DNA from: Paenibacillus sp. FSL R7-0337
Lineage (GTDB): Bacteria; Bacillota; Bacilli; Paenibacillales; Paenibacillaceae
Direction: 5' to 3'
Assembly (NCBI RefSeq): GCF_037969875.1
Contig: NZ_CP150218.1
Location: forward strand, 4,278,001-4,342,000
DNA length: 64,000 nt
Part shown: positions 24,982-33,336 of the stretch, in pieces
How the letters are laid out: every line of letters starts with the position of its first letter
Numbering within the stretch: position 1 is the stretch's first letter
Translations under genes and position numbers: made by a program
The notes under the pieces: model-generated
Seen by the model: only the letters and a program-made list of their open reading frames with translations
Database searches by the model: none
Told to the model about the DNA's origin: nothing

Positions 24982-25650
24982 ATGTATTATAAGAAGTTCT
25001 ACGCTTTGGACGGCAAGACGCCGGTCCCTGCGGTGATCCGTTCCTATACGGAAGCTGACTTCACCGAGCTCATCACGATCCAGTCCGAGGCATTCCCGCC
25101 GCCTTATCCTGCGGAGCTGTGGTGGAACCGGGAGCAGCTGCTGAATCACGTGACACTTTTTCCGGAAGGGGCTTTATGTGTGGAGCTGGCCGGGGAGCTG
25201 GCCGGATCGGTTACCGGATTCCTGATGAATTTCGACCCGGAGGCGCCGATGCATCATCATACGTGGTCAGAGGTTACGGCAGACGGATACCTTACCTCGC
25301 ATCAGCCGGACGGGAACACGTTGTACATAGCGGATTTGTGCGTCCGTCCCAAATACCGCAAGCTGGGTCTGGGCAAAGAGCTGGTCCAGTCGTTATACCA
25401 TGTGGTCGTGGAACAGAAGCTGGAGCGGCTGTTGGGAGCGGGCCGGATGCCGGGCTATCACCGGGTGGCCGGTCAGATGACAGCAGAAGAGTATTTAGCC
25501 GGGGTTGTTGCCGGAAGCTGGTTTGATCCGGTGATTACTTTTCTGCTGCGGTGCGGGCGGTCTCCGGTCAGTGTGGTTGCGGGTTATCTGGAGGACGAGG
25601 AATCTGGGAATTACGCAGCGCTGATGGAATGGCGGAATCCTTTTCAATAA
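24982..25650 (+). CDS. GNAT N-acetyltransferase paired with the hydrolase
   Basis: 222 residues, AAAGGGGAG upstream. GNAT core: IRSYTEADFTELITIQSEAFPPPYP, AGSVTGFLMNF, LYIADLCVRPKYRKLGLGKELVQSLY (acetyl-CoA loop), then a GAGRMPGYHR segment and a C-terminal part resembling the GNAT half of bifunctional GNAT/nitrilase proteins. Spacing of 15 nt after the hydrolase gene indicates one operon. Substrate unknown. Confidence 0.85.
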   Translation: MYYKKFYALDGKTPVPAVIRSYTEADFTELITIQSEAFPPPYPAELWWNREQLLNHVTLFPEGALCVELAGELAGSVTGFLMNFDPEAPMHHHTWSEVTADGYLTSHQPDGNTLYIADLCVRPKYRKLGLGKELVQSLYHVVVEQKLERLLGAGRMPGYHRVAGQMTAEEYLAGVVAGSWFDPVITFLLRCGRSPVSVVAGYLEDEESGNYAALMEWRNPFQ

Positions 25651-25682
25651 ATGAATACAGCCTATCACTTGGAGGAGATCCC

Positions 25683-26357
25683 TTGATTATGGAATATAGA
25701 AGAATTACAGATATTGACGACCCGTTGTTCAGAGAGGTGCATCAGCTGCTGTCGGAGGTATTTCCGCCTGAGGAAGTGCTGGAGTACAGCCTGTGGAAGG
25801 AGCCGCTTGCCGATCCGGGAATACGCGTGTTCGCTGCCGTACATGAAGGGACGGTTGTAGGCACTACGGAATACCGTTATTATGCCGACTGGAATGTGGC
25901 GATGACCGATTTCACGATTATTGGCCGGGAAGGGCTGGGCATTGGCCGTTTTCTGGCGCGTCAACGCTTGAAGGATCTGGAGAAGCTGGCGGCTGAGAAT
26001 CATACGGAGCTGCTGGGGATGTTCGCTGAGATCTATGATCCGTACCGTGTGGGGTATGATTTTGGCGGAATTAAGCCGATGGACCCGTACGTCCGCCGTG
26101 AAGTTCTGTCGCATTTGGGCTATAAAAGAATAGATATTCCCTATGTCCACCCTTCCTGGCAGGGGGATGGCGAAGCGGTGTCCGGTCTGGACCTCTGCTT
26201 CATGCCCGGAGATGAGGACCTGGAGAGCATCGCAGCGCCGCTGGTGGCCGATTTCCTGACCCGTTATTACGCCGTGCTTGCGGAAAAGCCGGAAGCCTGG
26301 ACATCGATGATCAGCCAGCTTCGCGGCAGGGAGAGTGTGGCGTTATTGCCGCTGTGA
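25683..26357 (+). CDS. GNAT-family acetyltransferase
   Basis: 224 residues from TTG 25683, 7 nt after GGAGG; an ATG at 25689 is the alternative. Contains EVHQLLSEVFPPEEV, FAAVHEGTVVGTTEYRYY, DFTIIGREGLGIGRFLARQRL (cofactor loop) and a longer C-terminal half (YDFGGIKPMDPYVRREVLSHLGYKRID). Third gene of the hydrolase/acetyltransferase cluster, 32 nt downstream of the previous one. Substrate unknown. Confidence 0.75.
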   Translation: MIMEYRRITDIDDPLFREVHQLLSEVFPPEEVLEYSLWKEPLADPGIRVFAAVHEGTVVGTTEYRYYADWNVAMTDFTIIGREGLGIGRFLARQRLKDLEKLAAENHTELLGMFAEIYDPYRVGYDFGGIKPMDPYVRREVLSHLGYKRIDIPYVHPSWQGDGEAVSGLDLCFMPGDEDLESIAAPLVADFLTRYYAVLAEKPEAWTSMISQLRGRESVALLPL

Positions 26358-26472
26358 GGGCCAGGACAGATGAAAAAGCGATTGAATTGCCCTCCTGATC
26401 TGGATATAGTGTACAATGGGAAAGCGAATATGACCTCTATGATTACAAGTACGAATAAGCGGGGAACGTGTG

Positions 26473-26916
26473 ATGACTGAAGGACCGCAAGGCAAATACG
26501 GCGTTTCGGTAACGCTGGAGAGTGTGCAGGGCACAGAGCGCAGTGTGGTGCATGCTGCAGGTGAGGCTATTGCCAAGGGACAGTCGCTGTACATTATTTA
26601 TGAAGAGCAGCAGACCGGACCCGAAGGCGCAGTGGCCGCGGTACGCAACACGCTGAAGATTTCAGAGGGCAGAATCAAGCTGATCCGCCATGGTGCTGTC
26701 CAGTCGGAGCAGTCCTTTGAGCCGGGGCAACCGCTGCCCGGATTCTACCGCTCGCCTTATACACAGTTCAATCTCACCACAGACACGAAGACACTGGACA
26801 TCAAGCGCGAAGGAAGATCGCTTGCCGTTTCATGGGAATATGATCTCTACGTATATGGAGAAGTAACAGGACAGTTCGCTATAAGTTTGAATATACAGGA
26901 GGAACCACAATCATGA
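26473..26916 (+). CDS. ywiB: DUF1934 family protein (YwiB)
   Basis: 147 residues from ATG 26473 (GGGGAA upstream; the GTG at 26470 is adjacent and less likely). A lipocalin-like beta barrel of the DUF1934 type: VSVTLESVQG, LYIIYEEQ, VRNTLKISEGRIKLIRHG, FYRSPYTQFNLTTDTKTLDI and YDLYVYGEVTGQFAISLNI. Function unknown. The stop overlaps the argS start by 4 nt (ATGA), and ywiB is also next to argS in B. subtilis. Confidence 0.88.
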   Translation: MTEGPQGKYGVSVTLESVQGTERSVVHAAGEAIAKGQSLYIIYEEQQTGPEGAVAAVRNTLKISEGRIKLIRHGAVQSEQSFEPGQPLPGFYRSPYTQFNLTTDTKTLDIKREGRSLAVSWEYDLYVYGEVTGQFAISLNIQEEPQS

Positions 26917-28598
26917 CACAATCTTTAAATCCGCTCCAGCTTGCCCATGAACGGGTGAAGGAGGCCGTCGCCGATGCGGTTGTAGCCGCAGGTCTGGTGT
27001 CCCGCGAAGAGCTGCCGGCCATTGTGCTGGAAGTACCGAAGGACAAGGCCCATGGAGATATGGCTACGAATGCTGCTATGCAGCTGACCAAGATCGCTAA
27101 GCGTAATCCCCGGCAGATCGCCGAGGCCATTATCGAGCACCTGGATACGGGCCGCGCTTCCATTGAGAAGGCGGAGATTGCCGGACCGGGCTTCATTAAC
27201 TTTACTTTGTCCAAAAGCTATCTCTACCCCGTGATCGCACTTGTGGCCGAGCAGGGTGACGGTTATGGCCGTGTGAACATAGGCCAGGGCAAGCGTGTAG
27301 AAATGGAGTTCGTCAGCGCGAACCCTACCGGCAGCCTTCATCTGGGACATGCCCGCGGCGCTGCTGTCGGCGATGCCCTGTGCAACGTGCTGGATTATGC
27401 CGGCTACAACGTGACCCGCGAGTACTACATTAACGATGCCGGGAACCAGGTCGCCAATCTGTGCAAATCCATCGAGACCCGTTACCTGCAGGAGCTGGGC
27501 CAGCCGGCCGAGATGCCGGAGGACGGTTATCATGGAGAGGATATCAAGGGCTTCGCCAAGGAGCTGGTGGCGGAGAAGGGCGATTCTCTGCTGGCTATGA
27601 CACCGGGCGACCGGGCGGCATTCTTCCGTACCTACGGGCTTGCCAAGGAACTCGACAAAATCAAACGCGACCTCAGCCGGTTCCGGGTCAACTTCGATAT
27701 CTGGTTCAGTGAAACCTCCCTCTATGAGAACGGAGAAGTGCTGCGTTCCCTGGATGAGCTTCGTGAGCGCGGAGAAGTCTATGAGAAGGAAGGCGCCACC
27801 TGGCTTGCGACCACCAAATACGGCGATGATAAAGACCGCGTGCTGATCAAGAACGATGGCACGTATACGTACCTCACACCGGATATCGCCTATCACAGCG
27901 ACAAATACGGCCGCGGCTACGACACGATGATCAACATCTGGGGAGCCGATCACCACGGCTATATTCCACGGATGAAGGCGGCTATGGCGGCGCTCGGTAA
28001 TGATCCCGAGAAGCTCGTGGTGCTGATCGCCCAAATGGTCAGCCTGTTCCAGGATGGCGAGAAGGTTAAGATGTCCAAGCGTACCGGCAAAGCCGTCACG
28101 ATGGAAGACCTGATGGATGAAGTAGGAATCGACGCGATCCGTTACTTCTTCACCATGCGCAGCATGGATTCGCATCTGGACTTTGACATGGATCTGGCGA
28201 TTTCGACATCCAATGAGAATCCTGTATTCTATGTACAATACGCACATGCGCGGATTTGCAGCATATTCCGCCAAGCGGAGGAGCAAGGGATTGTAGTGCC
28301 GGATGCAGCCCAGATTGATTACAGCAAGCTGACCGCCGTACATGAATATGATCTGCTGCGCAAAATCGGTGAACTGCCTGCGGAGATTACCATTGCTGCC
28401 GAGGGCAATGCACCGCACCGTCTGGTCCGGTATGTATACGACCTGGCTTCGTTGTTCCACAGCTATTACAAGGCAGAGCGCGTGATCACTGAGGATGCCG
28501 CTCAGACAGTAGCCCGCCTTGCCCTGCTGGGCGCAGCACGTACGGCCATTGCCAACGTCCTGCGGCTGGTCGGTGTTACCGCACCGGACCGGATGTAA
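26913..28598 (+). CDS. argS: Arginyl-tRNA synthetase
   Basis: 561 residues. Class I synthetase: N-terminal additional domain, NPTGSLHLGHARGAAVGD (HIGH motif), and VKMSKRTGKAVTMEDL (KMSKS motif), then the DALR anticodon-binding domain at the C-terminus ending TAPDRM. Charges tRNA-Arg. Translationally coupled to ywiB. Followed by a strong terminator and then by repeat copy C. Confidence 0.97.
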   Translation: MTQSLNPLQLAHERVKEAVADAVVAAGLVSREELPAIVLEVPKDKAHGDMATNAAMQLTKIAKRNPRQIAEAIIEHLDTGRASIEKAEIAGPGFINFTLSKSYLYPVIALVAEQGDGYGRVNIGQGKRVEMEFVSANPTGSLHLGHARGAAVGDALCNVLDYAGYNVTREYYINDAGNQVANLCKSIETRYLQELGQPAEMPEDGYHGEDIKGFAKELVAEKGDSLLAMTPGDRAAFFRTYGLAKELDKIKRDLSRFRVNFDIWFSETSLYENGEVLRSLDELRERGEVYEKEGATWLATTKYGDDKDRVLIKNDGTYTYLTPDIAYHSDKYGRGYDTMINIWGADHHGYIPRMKAAMAALGNDPEKLVVLIAQMVSLFQDGEKVKMSKRTGKAVTMEDLMDEVGIDAIRYFFTMRSMDSHLDFDMDLAISTSNENPVFYVQYAHARICSIFRQAEEQGIVVPDAAQIDYSKLTAVHEYDLLRKIGELPAEITIAAEGNAPHRLVRYVYDLASLFHSYYKAERVITEDAAQTVARLALLGAARTAIANVLRLVGVTAPDRM

Positions 28599-28611
28599 CT
28601 ATACTTGGAAA

Positions 28612-28645
28612 GCGCCGCCCCTGTTTTATGGGGGCGGCGTTTTTG
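28612..28645 (+). terminator. argS terminator
   Basis: CGCCGCCCC pairs with GGGGCGGCG across TGTTTTATG, followed by TTTTTGG. Repeat copy C begins 2-3 bp later. Confidence 0.9.
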
Positions 28646-28647
28646 GT

Positions 28648-28747
28648 CAAATATAAGAAATTATATGTTGCACACGATAACTTATCCTTCTATTTCTCGC
28701 TGAAACGGTACCGTCCTTTACAAGGACGGCCATGCCGTTTCCACTTG
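28648..28747 (+). repeat. Dispersed terminator-associated repeat, copy C
   Basis: AAATATAAG-AAATTATAT hairpin, CTTCTATTTCTCGCTGAAACGG, CCGTCCTTTACAAGGACGG, CATGCCGTTTCCACTTG. Abuts the argS terminator. Its minus strand can be read as a short peptide that recurs from copies A and D; this reflects DNA conservation. Confidence 0.85.
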
Positions 28748-28770
28748 TCATTATGCTATGCTGCTGCACC

Positions 28771-29985
28771 TTAAGCCTTCGCCACAGCAGCGGCCTTCGC
28801 TCCGCTGCCTGCGGTGCTGCTGGCGCTGCCGTTGCCCCGCCGGGCCCGGATGCCTGCGCGCAGCAGCTGCAGTGCATCGGCCGCGCCGCCGCCCAGCGAC
28901 GAGCGGCGCTGGCCCTTACGCAGCCGCACCGGCGAAGCGGAGCGGCGCAAGAGCAGCTTCAGCTCGCGGGGCGACAGCCCCGGCCGCAGCGCGAGCAGCA
29001 GGGCCGCGGCACCGGTGACATGGGAGGTCGCCATGGAGGTGCCGCTCATTTCCTTGTACCCCTCCCGCAGCCAGCAGGAGGGGATGCCCTCGCCTGGGCC
29101 GTACACATCAATGTACGGTCCGCGGTTGCTGAAGGCGGCGACGCGCTGCCTTCTATCAAGGGCGCCTACGGCAATAGTCTCCGGATAGCGCGCGGGGTAA
29201 TCCCCGCCGCGCTTGCCGTCGTTGCCGGAGGAAGCGATAATGGCAATCCCGGCCCGGTAGGCCTTGATCACCACCTCATGCAGAGCCTTGCTCCGGTTCC
29301 TCATCCCGAAGCTCATATTAATGATATCGATTTTGTTCTGCACGCACCAATCGATGCCAAGGACAATATCCGACACATAAGCGGAGCCGTTGTGGTCGAA
29401 GGCCTTGACCGGATAGAGCAGCGCCCGGGGGGCTACGCCCATCATATTGCGTGAGCCCCCGGCTGCCGCCAGGGTACCGGCAATATGCGTGCCGTGTCCG
29501 TTGTCATCCAGCGGCATCATGCCGCGGTTCAGCAGGTTGACCCCGGAGGCCAGAGAATGCCTGAGATCGGGATGGCGGAAATCGACGCCTGTATCAATGA
29601 CGCCGATCTTCACATGGACGCCAGTCGATCTGGACCAGGCCTGTGGAGCGCGGATGGCCCTGATTCCCCAGGGCATCAGGGCGGAACCGCTTTTGTCCGC
29701 CAAGGGCGAATGAACCTGAATCCGGTGGTCTGCTTCTATACAGAGGGAATCCGCATAACGGTTCATCAGCCGCTCTGCTCCTGCGGCGGGCACGAAGAAA
29801 GCCTGAATCAGCGTAGAGACCTGAACCTGCCGCAGACCAGGCTTTTTAGTTTTCAGAGATTTCCACTGCGACAGTGCGCCGGCATACATGCGGGGGTCGT
29901 TGAAGGTCACAATGTGCCGCGGTGCACTTTTGGGGGCAGCCTTCATTTCTTCAAGCAGCATCTGCCAAAATCCGTAATAATCCAT
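28771..29985 (-). CDS. Subtilisin-like serine protease (S8), no signal peptide
   Basis: 404 residues. Catalytic triad Asp131 (VIDTGVDFRHPD), His164 (DNGHGTHIAG) and Ser317 (SGTSMATSH), with oxyanion Asn255 (ASSGNDG). Residues 1-100 look like an inhibitor-type propeptide (RHIVTFND...) but no Sec signal is present, so the enzyme is probably intracellular or exported in a non-classical way, as with AprX-like proteases. The C-terminal 40 residues are Ala/Gly/Ser/Arg-rich, low complexity. Monocistronic; GAGGAGGGG lies 12 nt before the ATG. Confidence 0.9.
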   Translation of the reverse strand: MDYYGFWQMLLEEMKAAPKSAPRHIVTFNDPRMYAGALSQWKSLKTKKPGLRQVQVSTLIQAFFVPAAGAERLMNRYADSLCIEADHRIQVHSPLADKSGSALMPWGIRAIRAPQAWSRSTGVHVKIGVIDTGVDFRHPDLRHSLASGVNLLNRGMMPLDDNGHGTHIAGTLAAAGGSRNMMGVAPRALLYPVKAFDHNGSAYVSDIVLGIDWCVQNKIDIINMSFGMRNRSKALHEVVIKAYRAGIAIIASSGNDGKRGGDYPARYPETIAVGALDRRQRVAAFSNRGPYIDVYGPGEGIPSCWLREGYKEMSGTSMATSHVTGAAALLLALRPGLSPRELKLLLRRSASPVRLRKGQRRSSLGGGAADALQLLRAGIRARRGNGSASSTAGSGAKAAAVAKA

Positions 29986-30189
29986 AGGTTACGCCGTCCC
30001 CTCCTCGGTGCCGTGCTGCCATATTGTATGAAAGGGGGATGGTGTCCGAATGGGAACTTGCCCTTTTTTAACGAAATAGGCTGCCCATCGTGTCAAAAGG
30101 CTGGAGTTTACATAAAATAAACAGAGGGAACCGCGAGGTGCCCTGCAACATCCCGTAAGGAGCCGATCCTTGGCGTGGATACAGTCATG

Positions 30190-30218
30190 CGCGGAGGGGT
30201 ACCCCCCTCCGCCTTTTT
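30190..30218 (+). terminator. Orphan terminator-like hairpin
   Basis: GCGGAGGGG pairs with CCCCTCCGC across TACC, followed by CTTTTTGG. No convincing gene on the plus strand precedes it; only a 30-codon frame at 30028-30120 does. Confidence 0.65.
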
Positions 30219-30223
30219 GGGAA

Positions 30224-30322
30224 AAATATAAGAAATTATAGGTTTCACACGATAATTTATCCTTCTATTTCTCGCTGAAACGGTACCGTCCTTTAAAAGG
30301 ACAGTAAAGTCGTTTCCACTTG
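30224..30322 (+). repeat. Dispersed terminator-associated repeat, copy D
   Basis: AAATATAAGAAATTATAGG hairpin, CTTCTATTTCTCGCTGAAACGG, CCGTCCTTTAAAAGGACAG (one arm base changed), then CGTTTCCACTTG. Starts about 5 bp after the T-run at 30213-30217. 29986-30530 holds otherwise only the orphan hairpin. Confidence 0.85.
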
Positions 30323-30530
30323 TATTAGTTACTCCATGCTCATCCCATTTATTGCCCCGCCCAGGCGGACAAGCCTTCATCCAGCGGCAGGGCCGCAGAT
30401 TCCGTTTCCCGGATCTTGCTGCAATAGACTTGCAATTTACCCGCAAATAGGTTTTACTTAGTTTTGTTAATGGATATCATGAATGAAGCATGATTTAATG
30501 TGAACAATGCGTGAGAGGAAGTGTCCTTTA

Positions 30531-31094
30531 GTGAGTACGCCACTCAATTTAAAGCTGGACCCTGAGAAAGTAAAAGAAATGCCGATGGTAGACCTGGCCT
30601 TCCTGGTGCTTAAGGCAGCTAATACGCCTTACTACTACCGTGATCTGATGGTGGAGGTTGCCAAGCTGCGCGGGTTGACCGATCAAGAGAGCCAAGATAC
30701 GATCGCCCAGCTATATACCGAGATTAATATTGACGGGCGTTTTGCCTGTGTCGGAACCAACTTGTGGGGCCTGAAGCGCTGGTACCCGCTCGAACGCTCC
30801 GATGACCCTGTCGGCAACACCAAGCGCGTGCGGATCATCAACGATGAAGACGACGATCTGGAAGATGACGATTTTGCCGATGAAGAAGAGAATTATGCTG
30901 CTGAGGAAGAGGATTTCGATGCGATTGATGAAGATCGCGACGACCTCTATTCTGACGACGACAGCGAAGAGGAAGTTGACGAAGATGTAGTCATTGATGA
31001 AGACGACATTGACGAAGACGAATCGGATGATGAAGATTCCGAAGACGGCGAAGAAGACGATGCCGACGATGAGGACGAGGAAGATAAATTTTAG
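30531..31094 (+). CDS. rpoE: RNA polymerase delta subunit
   Basis: 187 residues from GTG 30531, about 10 nt after AGAGGAAG; an in-frame ATG at 30507 is less likely. The N-terminal globular domain (EMPMVDLAFLVLKAANTPYYYRDLMVEVAKL... DGRFACVGTNLWGLKRWYP, HARE-HTH type) is followed by about 90 residues almost wholly Asp/Glu. Delta speeds polymerase recycling and makes transcription sensitive to the initiating nucleotide. It is followed by pyrG, the same order as in B. subtilis. Confidence 0.95.
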   Translation: MSTPLNLKLDPEKVKEMPMVDLAFLVLKAANTPYYYRDLMVEVAKLRGLTDQESQDTIAQLYTEINIDGRFACVGTNLWGLKRWYPLERSDDPVGNTKRVRIINDEDDDLEDDDFADEEENYAAEEEDFDAIDEDRDDLYSDDDSEEEVDEDVVIDEDDIDEDESDDEDSEDGEEDDADDEDEEDKF

Positions 31095-31124
31095 AACAGT
31101 CTTTGCAGGGGCGCAATTCCTCCC

Positions 31125-31154
31125 TTGACAGGGGCGGGACGCTCAGAGTAAACT
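31125..31154 (+). promoter_or_regulatory. pyrG promoter with GGGC start
   Basis: TTGACA (31125-31130), 18-bp spacer, TAAACT (31149-31154). The next purine run at the proper distance is GGGC at 31162-31165, the initial transcribed sequence that B. subtilis pyrG uses for CTP-dependent reiterative G addition. Confidence 0.7.
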
Positions 31155-31197
31155 ATTGCATGGGCTTATAATGAAAGTTAATATTGTTTTCTAAAAT

Positions 31198-31240
31198 AAA
31201 AAGTGCCCCGGGTCTACGGGTGTCACTTTTTTGTTTTTTT
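31198..31240 (+). terminator. pyrG leader attenuator
   Basis: AAAAAGTG pairs with CACTTTTTT, with an inner CCCG/CGGG stem, followed by a long T-run, within the pyrG leader about 200 nt before the start codon. The 5' strand contains CCCC (31206-31209), able to pair with extra G residues at the transcript 5' end, forming an antiterminator. Confidence 0.75.
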
Positions 31241-31437
31241 ACAAGATAAGAAAGAATAAGCTTCGCTTAATTTGTATGCCAAGAAGCTGCGGTTTTCCGC
31301 GATTTCCAGGCTGCCGGCCTTGAATTTTGGCGGGTGGAAGCAACTTTCGGGTTCCCCGGTTGGATGATGGAAAAAAGGGATACGATAAGGGGCAAGCGTC
31401 CCCTGAATTTCTGGACTTTATTTAGGAGGGTTTTACA

Positions 31438-33045
31438 GTGACAAAGTATATTTTCGTAACGGGTGGCGTTGTGTCTTCCCTTGGCAAAGGCATTACCGCT
31501 GCTTCGCTGGGCAGACTGCTCAAGAACAGAGGTCTCAAGGTAACGATCCAGAAATTCGATCCTTACATTAACGTGGACCCGGGAACGATGAGTCCTTATC
31601 AGCACGGGGAAGTATTCGTGACCGATGACGGCGCGGAGACCGACCTCGACCTTGGGCATTACGAGCGGTTTATTGACATTAACCTGTCCAAGAACAGCAA
31701 CGTAACCACAGGCAAAATCTATTCCTCGGTCATCAGCAAAGAACGCCGTGGAGAATATCTTGGGGGAACCGTGCAGGTTATCCCGCATATTACGAACGAA
31801 ATCAAGGAACGTGTCTTCCGTGCGGGCCGTGAGACCGGCTCGGATGTAGTCATTACCGAAATCGGCGGCACCGTGGGCGATATCGAGAGTCTGCCGTTCA
31901 TGGAAGCCATCCGTCAGATCAAGAGCGACATCGGCCGGGAGAATGTCATGTACATTCACGTGACCCTGATTCCTTATATCAAAGCAGCCGGAGAAGTGAA
32001 AACAAAGCCGACCCAGCATAGTGTCAAGGAGCTGCGCAGCATCGGGATTCAGCCCAATGTGATCGTATGCCGTACGGAATATCCGTTGACCAACGATATG
32101 AAAGCCAAGCTGGCTCTGTTCTGTGATATCGATGAGAACGCCGTTGTGGAATGCCGCGATGCCGCGACGCTTTATGAGGTGCCGCTGAATCTGCGCGACG
32201 AAGGTCTGGATGAGATTGTCGTCAACCACTTGAAGCTGACTACTCCTGCGCCGGATATGCGTGAATGGGAGAGCATGCTGGAGCGGATTCAGAAGCTGGA
32301 GCGTACCGTTGAGATTGCTATCGTCGGCAAGTACGTGGCGCTGCACGATGCTTATCTGAGTGTTGTTGAATCCCTGTCCCATGCCGGATTTGCCTCCAAT
32401 GCCGAAGTGAAGCTCCGGTGGGTCGATGCAGAGCTGGTAACCGATGAGAATGTGGACGAGCTGCTGGGCGGCATCGGCGGCATTCTGGTTCCAGGCGGCT
32501 TCGGCGACCGGGGAATCGAAGGCAAGATCTCGGCCATCCGCTATGCGCGGGAGCAGTCCATTCCGTTCTTCGGCATTTGCCTGGGAATGCAGGTGTCTGT
32601 CATCGAGTACGGCCGTTCCATGCTGGGACTGGCAGGAGCGAACAGCTCCGAGATTGATCCTTCGACTCCGCATCCGCTGATTGACCTTCTGCCAGAGCAG
32701 AAGGATATCGAAGATATGGGCGGCACGATGCGCCTTGGCCTGTATCCTTGTAAGCTTTTGCCGGATTCCCTTGCTATGTCCTGCTATGACGATGAGCTGG
32801 TCTATGAGCGTCACCGTCACCGGTATGAATTCAACAATGCTTATCGTGATGAGATGGAGAAGGCAGGTCTGGTTATTTCCGGTACCTCTCCTGATGGACG
32901 TCTGGTGGAGATTGTCGAGCTGCCGGGTCACCCGTGGTTCCTGTCCGTGCAATTCCACCCGGAATTCACCTCCCGTCCCAACCGTCCGCAACCGCTGTTC
33001 CGTGAATTTGTCAAAGCCTCGCTTACACATTCCGAGCAAATGTAA
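31438..33045 (+). CDS. pyrG: CTP synthase
   Basis: 535 residues, GTG start with TAGGAGGG upstream. The N-terminal synthetase domain starts TKYIFVTGGVVSSLGKG, with SPYQHGEVFVTDDGAETDLDLGHYERF; the C-terminal class I glutamine amidotransferase has the nucleophile Cys in FFGICLGMQ and the His/Glu pair in QFHPEF. It makes CTP from UTP using glutamine and ATP. The leader carries an attenuator and a GGGC start site, so expression is probably governed by CTP level. Confidence 0.97.
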   Translation: MTKYIFVTGGVVSSLGKGITAASLGRLLKNRGLKVTIQKFDPYINVDPGTMSPYQHGEVFVTDDGAETDLDLGHYERFIDINLSKNSNVTTGKIYSSVISKERRGEYLGGTVQVIPHITNEIKERVFRAGRETGSDVVITEIGGTVGDIESLPFMEAIRQIKSDIGRENVMYIHVTLIPYIKAAGEVKTKPTQHSVKELRSIGIQPNVIVCRTEYPLTNDMKAKLALFCDIDENAVVECRDAATLYEVPLNLRDEGLDEIVVNHLKLTTPAPDMREWESMLERIQKLERTVEIAIVGKYVALHDAYLSVVESLSHAGFASNAEVKLRWVDAELVTDENVDELLGGIGGILVPGGFGDRGIEGKISAIRYAREQSIPFFGICLGMQVSVIEYGRSMLGLAGANSSEIDPSTPHPLIDLLPEQKDIEDMGGTMRLGLYPCKLLPDSLAMSCYDDELVYERHRHRYEFNNAYRDEMEKAGLVISGTSPDGRLVEIVELPGHPWFLSVQFHPEFTSRPNRPQPLFREFVKASLTHSEQM

Positions 33046-33078
33046 CTATAGAATGAATAGGCCAGACAGGCCTGTGGG

Positions 33079-33108
33079 AGCTCCCGGTACGGGGGCTTTC
33101 TTTTTTGA
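33079..33108 (+). terminator. pyrG terminator
   Basis: AGCTCCC pairs with GGGGGCT across GGTAC, followed by TTCTTTTTT. Confidence 0.8.
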
Positions 33109-33217
33109 AGACCTGCTTTGCATAATAGCTTCCTGAATGCAAGGGGACTGTATTCCCGCTTTTTCACCGAAAATCCTCCTTTATATGGCATAGATTTACG
33201 CATTTTAGCCAATTAGC

Positions 33218-33242
33218 AGGATTTTGGCTGCAAACCACGAAT
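33218..33242 (+). promoter_or_regulatory. SigH-type promoter of spo0F
   Basis: AGGATTT (33218-33224), 14-bp spacer, GAAT (33239-33242), about 95 nt before spo0F. This fits the SigH pattern RNAGGANNT-N14-NGAAT; B. subtilis spo0F also has a SigH promoter. Confidence 0.65.
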
Positions 33243-33336
33243 AATAGGTTTCGTATAGACTAAGTTGAAGCGGGGCCGTTAGCTGTTGAGAGGGCGCGGT
33301 ATGGACAATCTGCCTTAAACTCTGGGAGGGTATCGT

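Noticed and set aside
31267..33039. A 590-codon open frame on the minus strand opposite pyrG
   Set aside because: pyrG on the plus strand is unambiguous; the antisense frame has no ribosome site and no recognisable domain, and arises from codon bias in GC-rich genes. Similar long antisense frames opposite argS, hisD and the kinase gene were dropped for the same reason.
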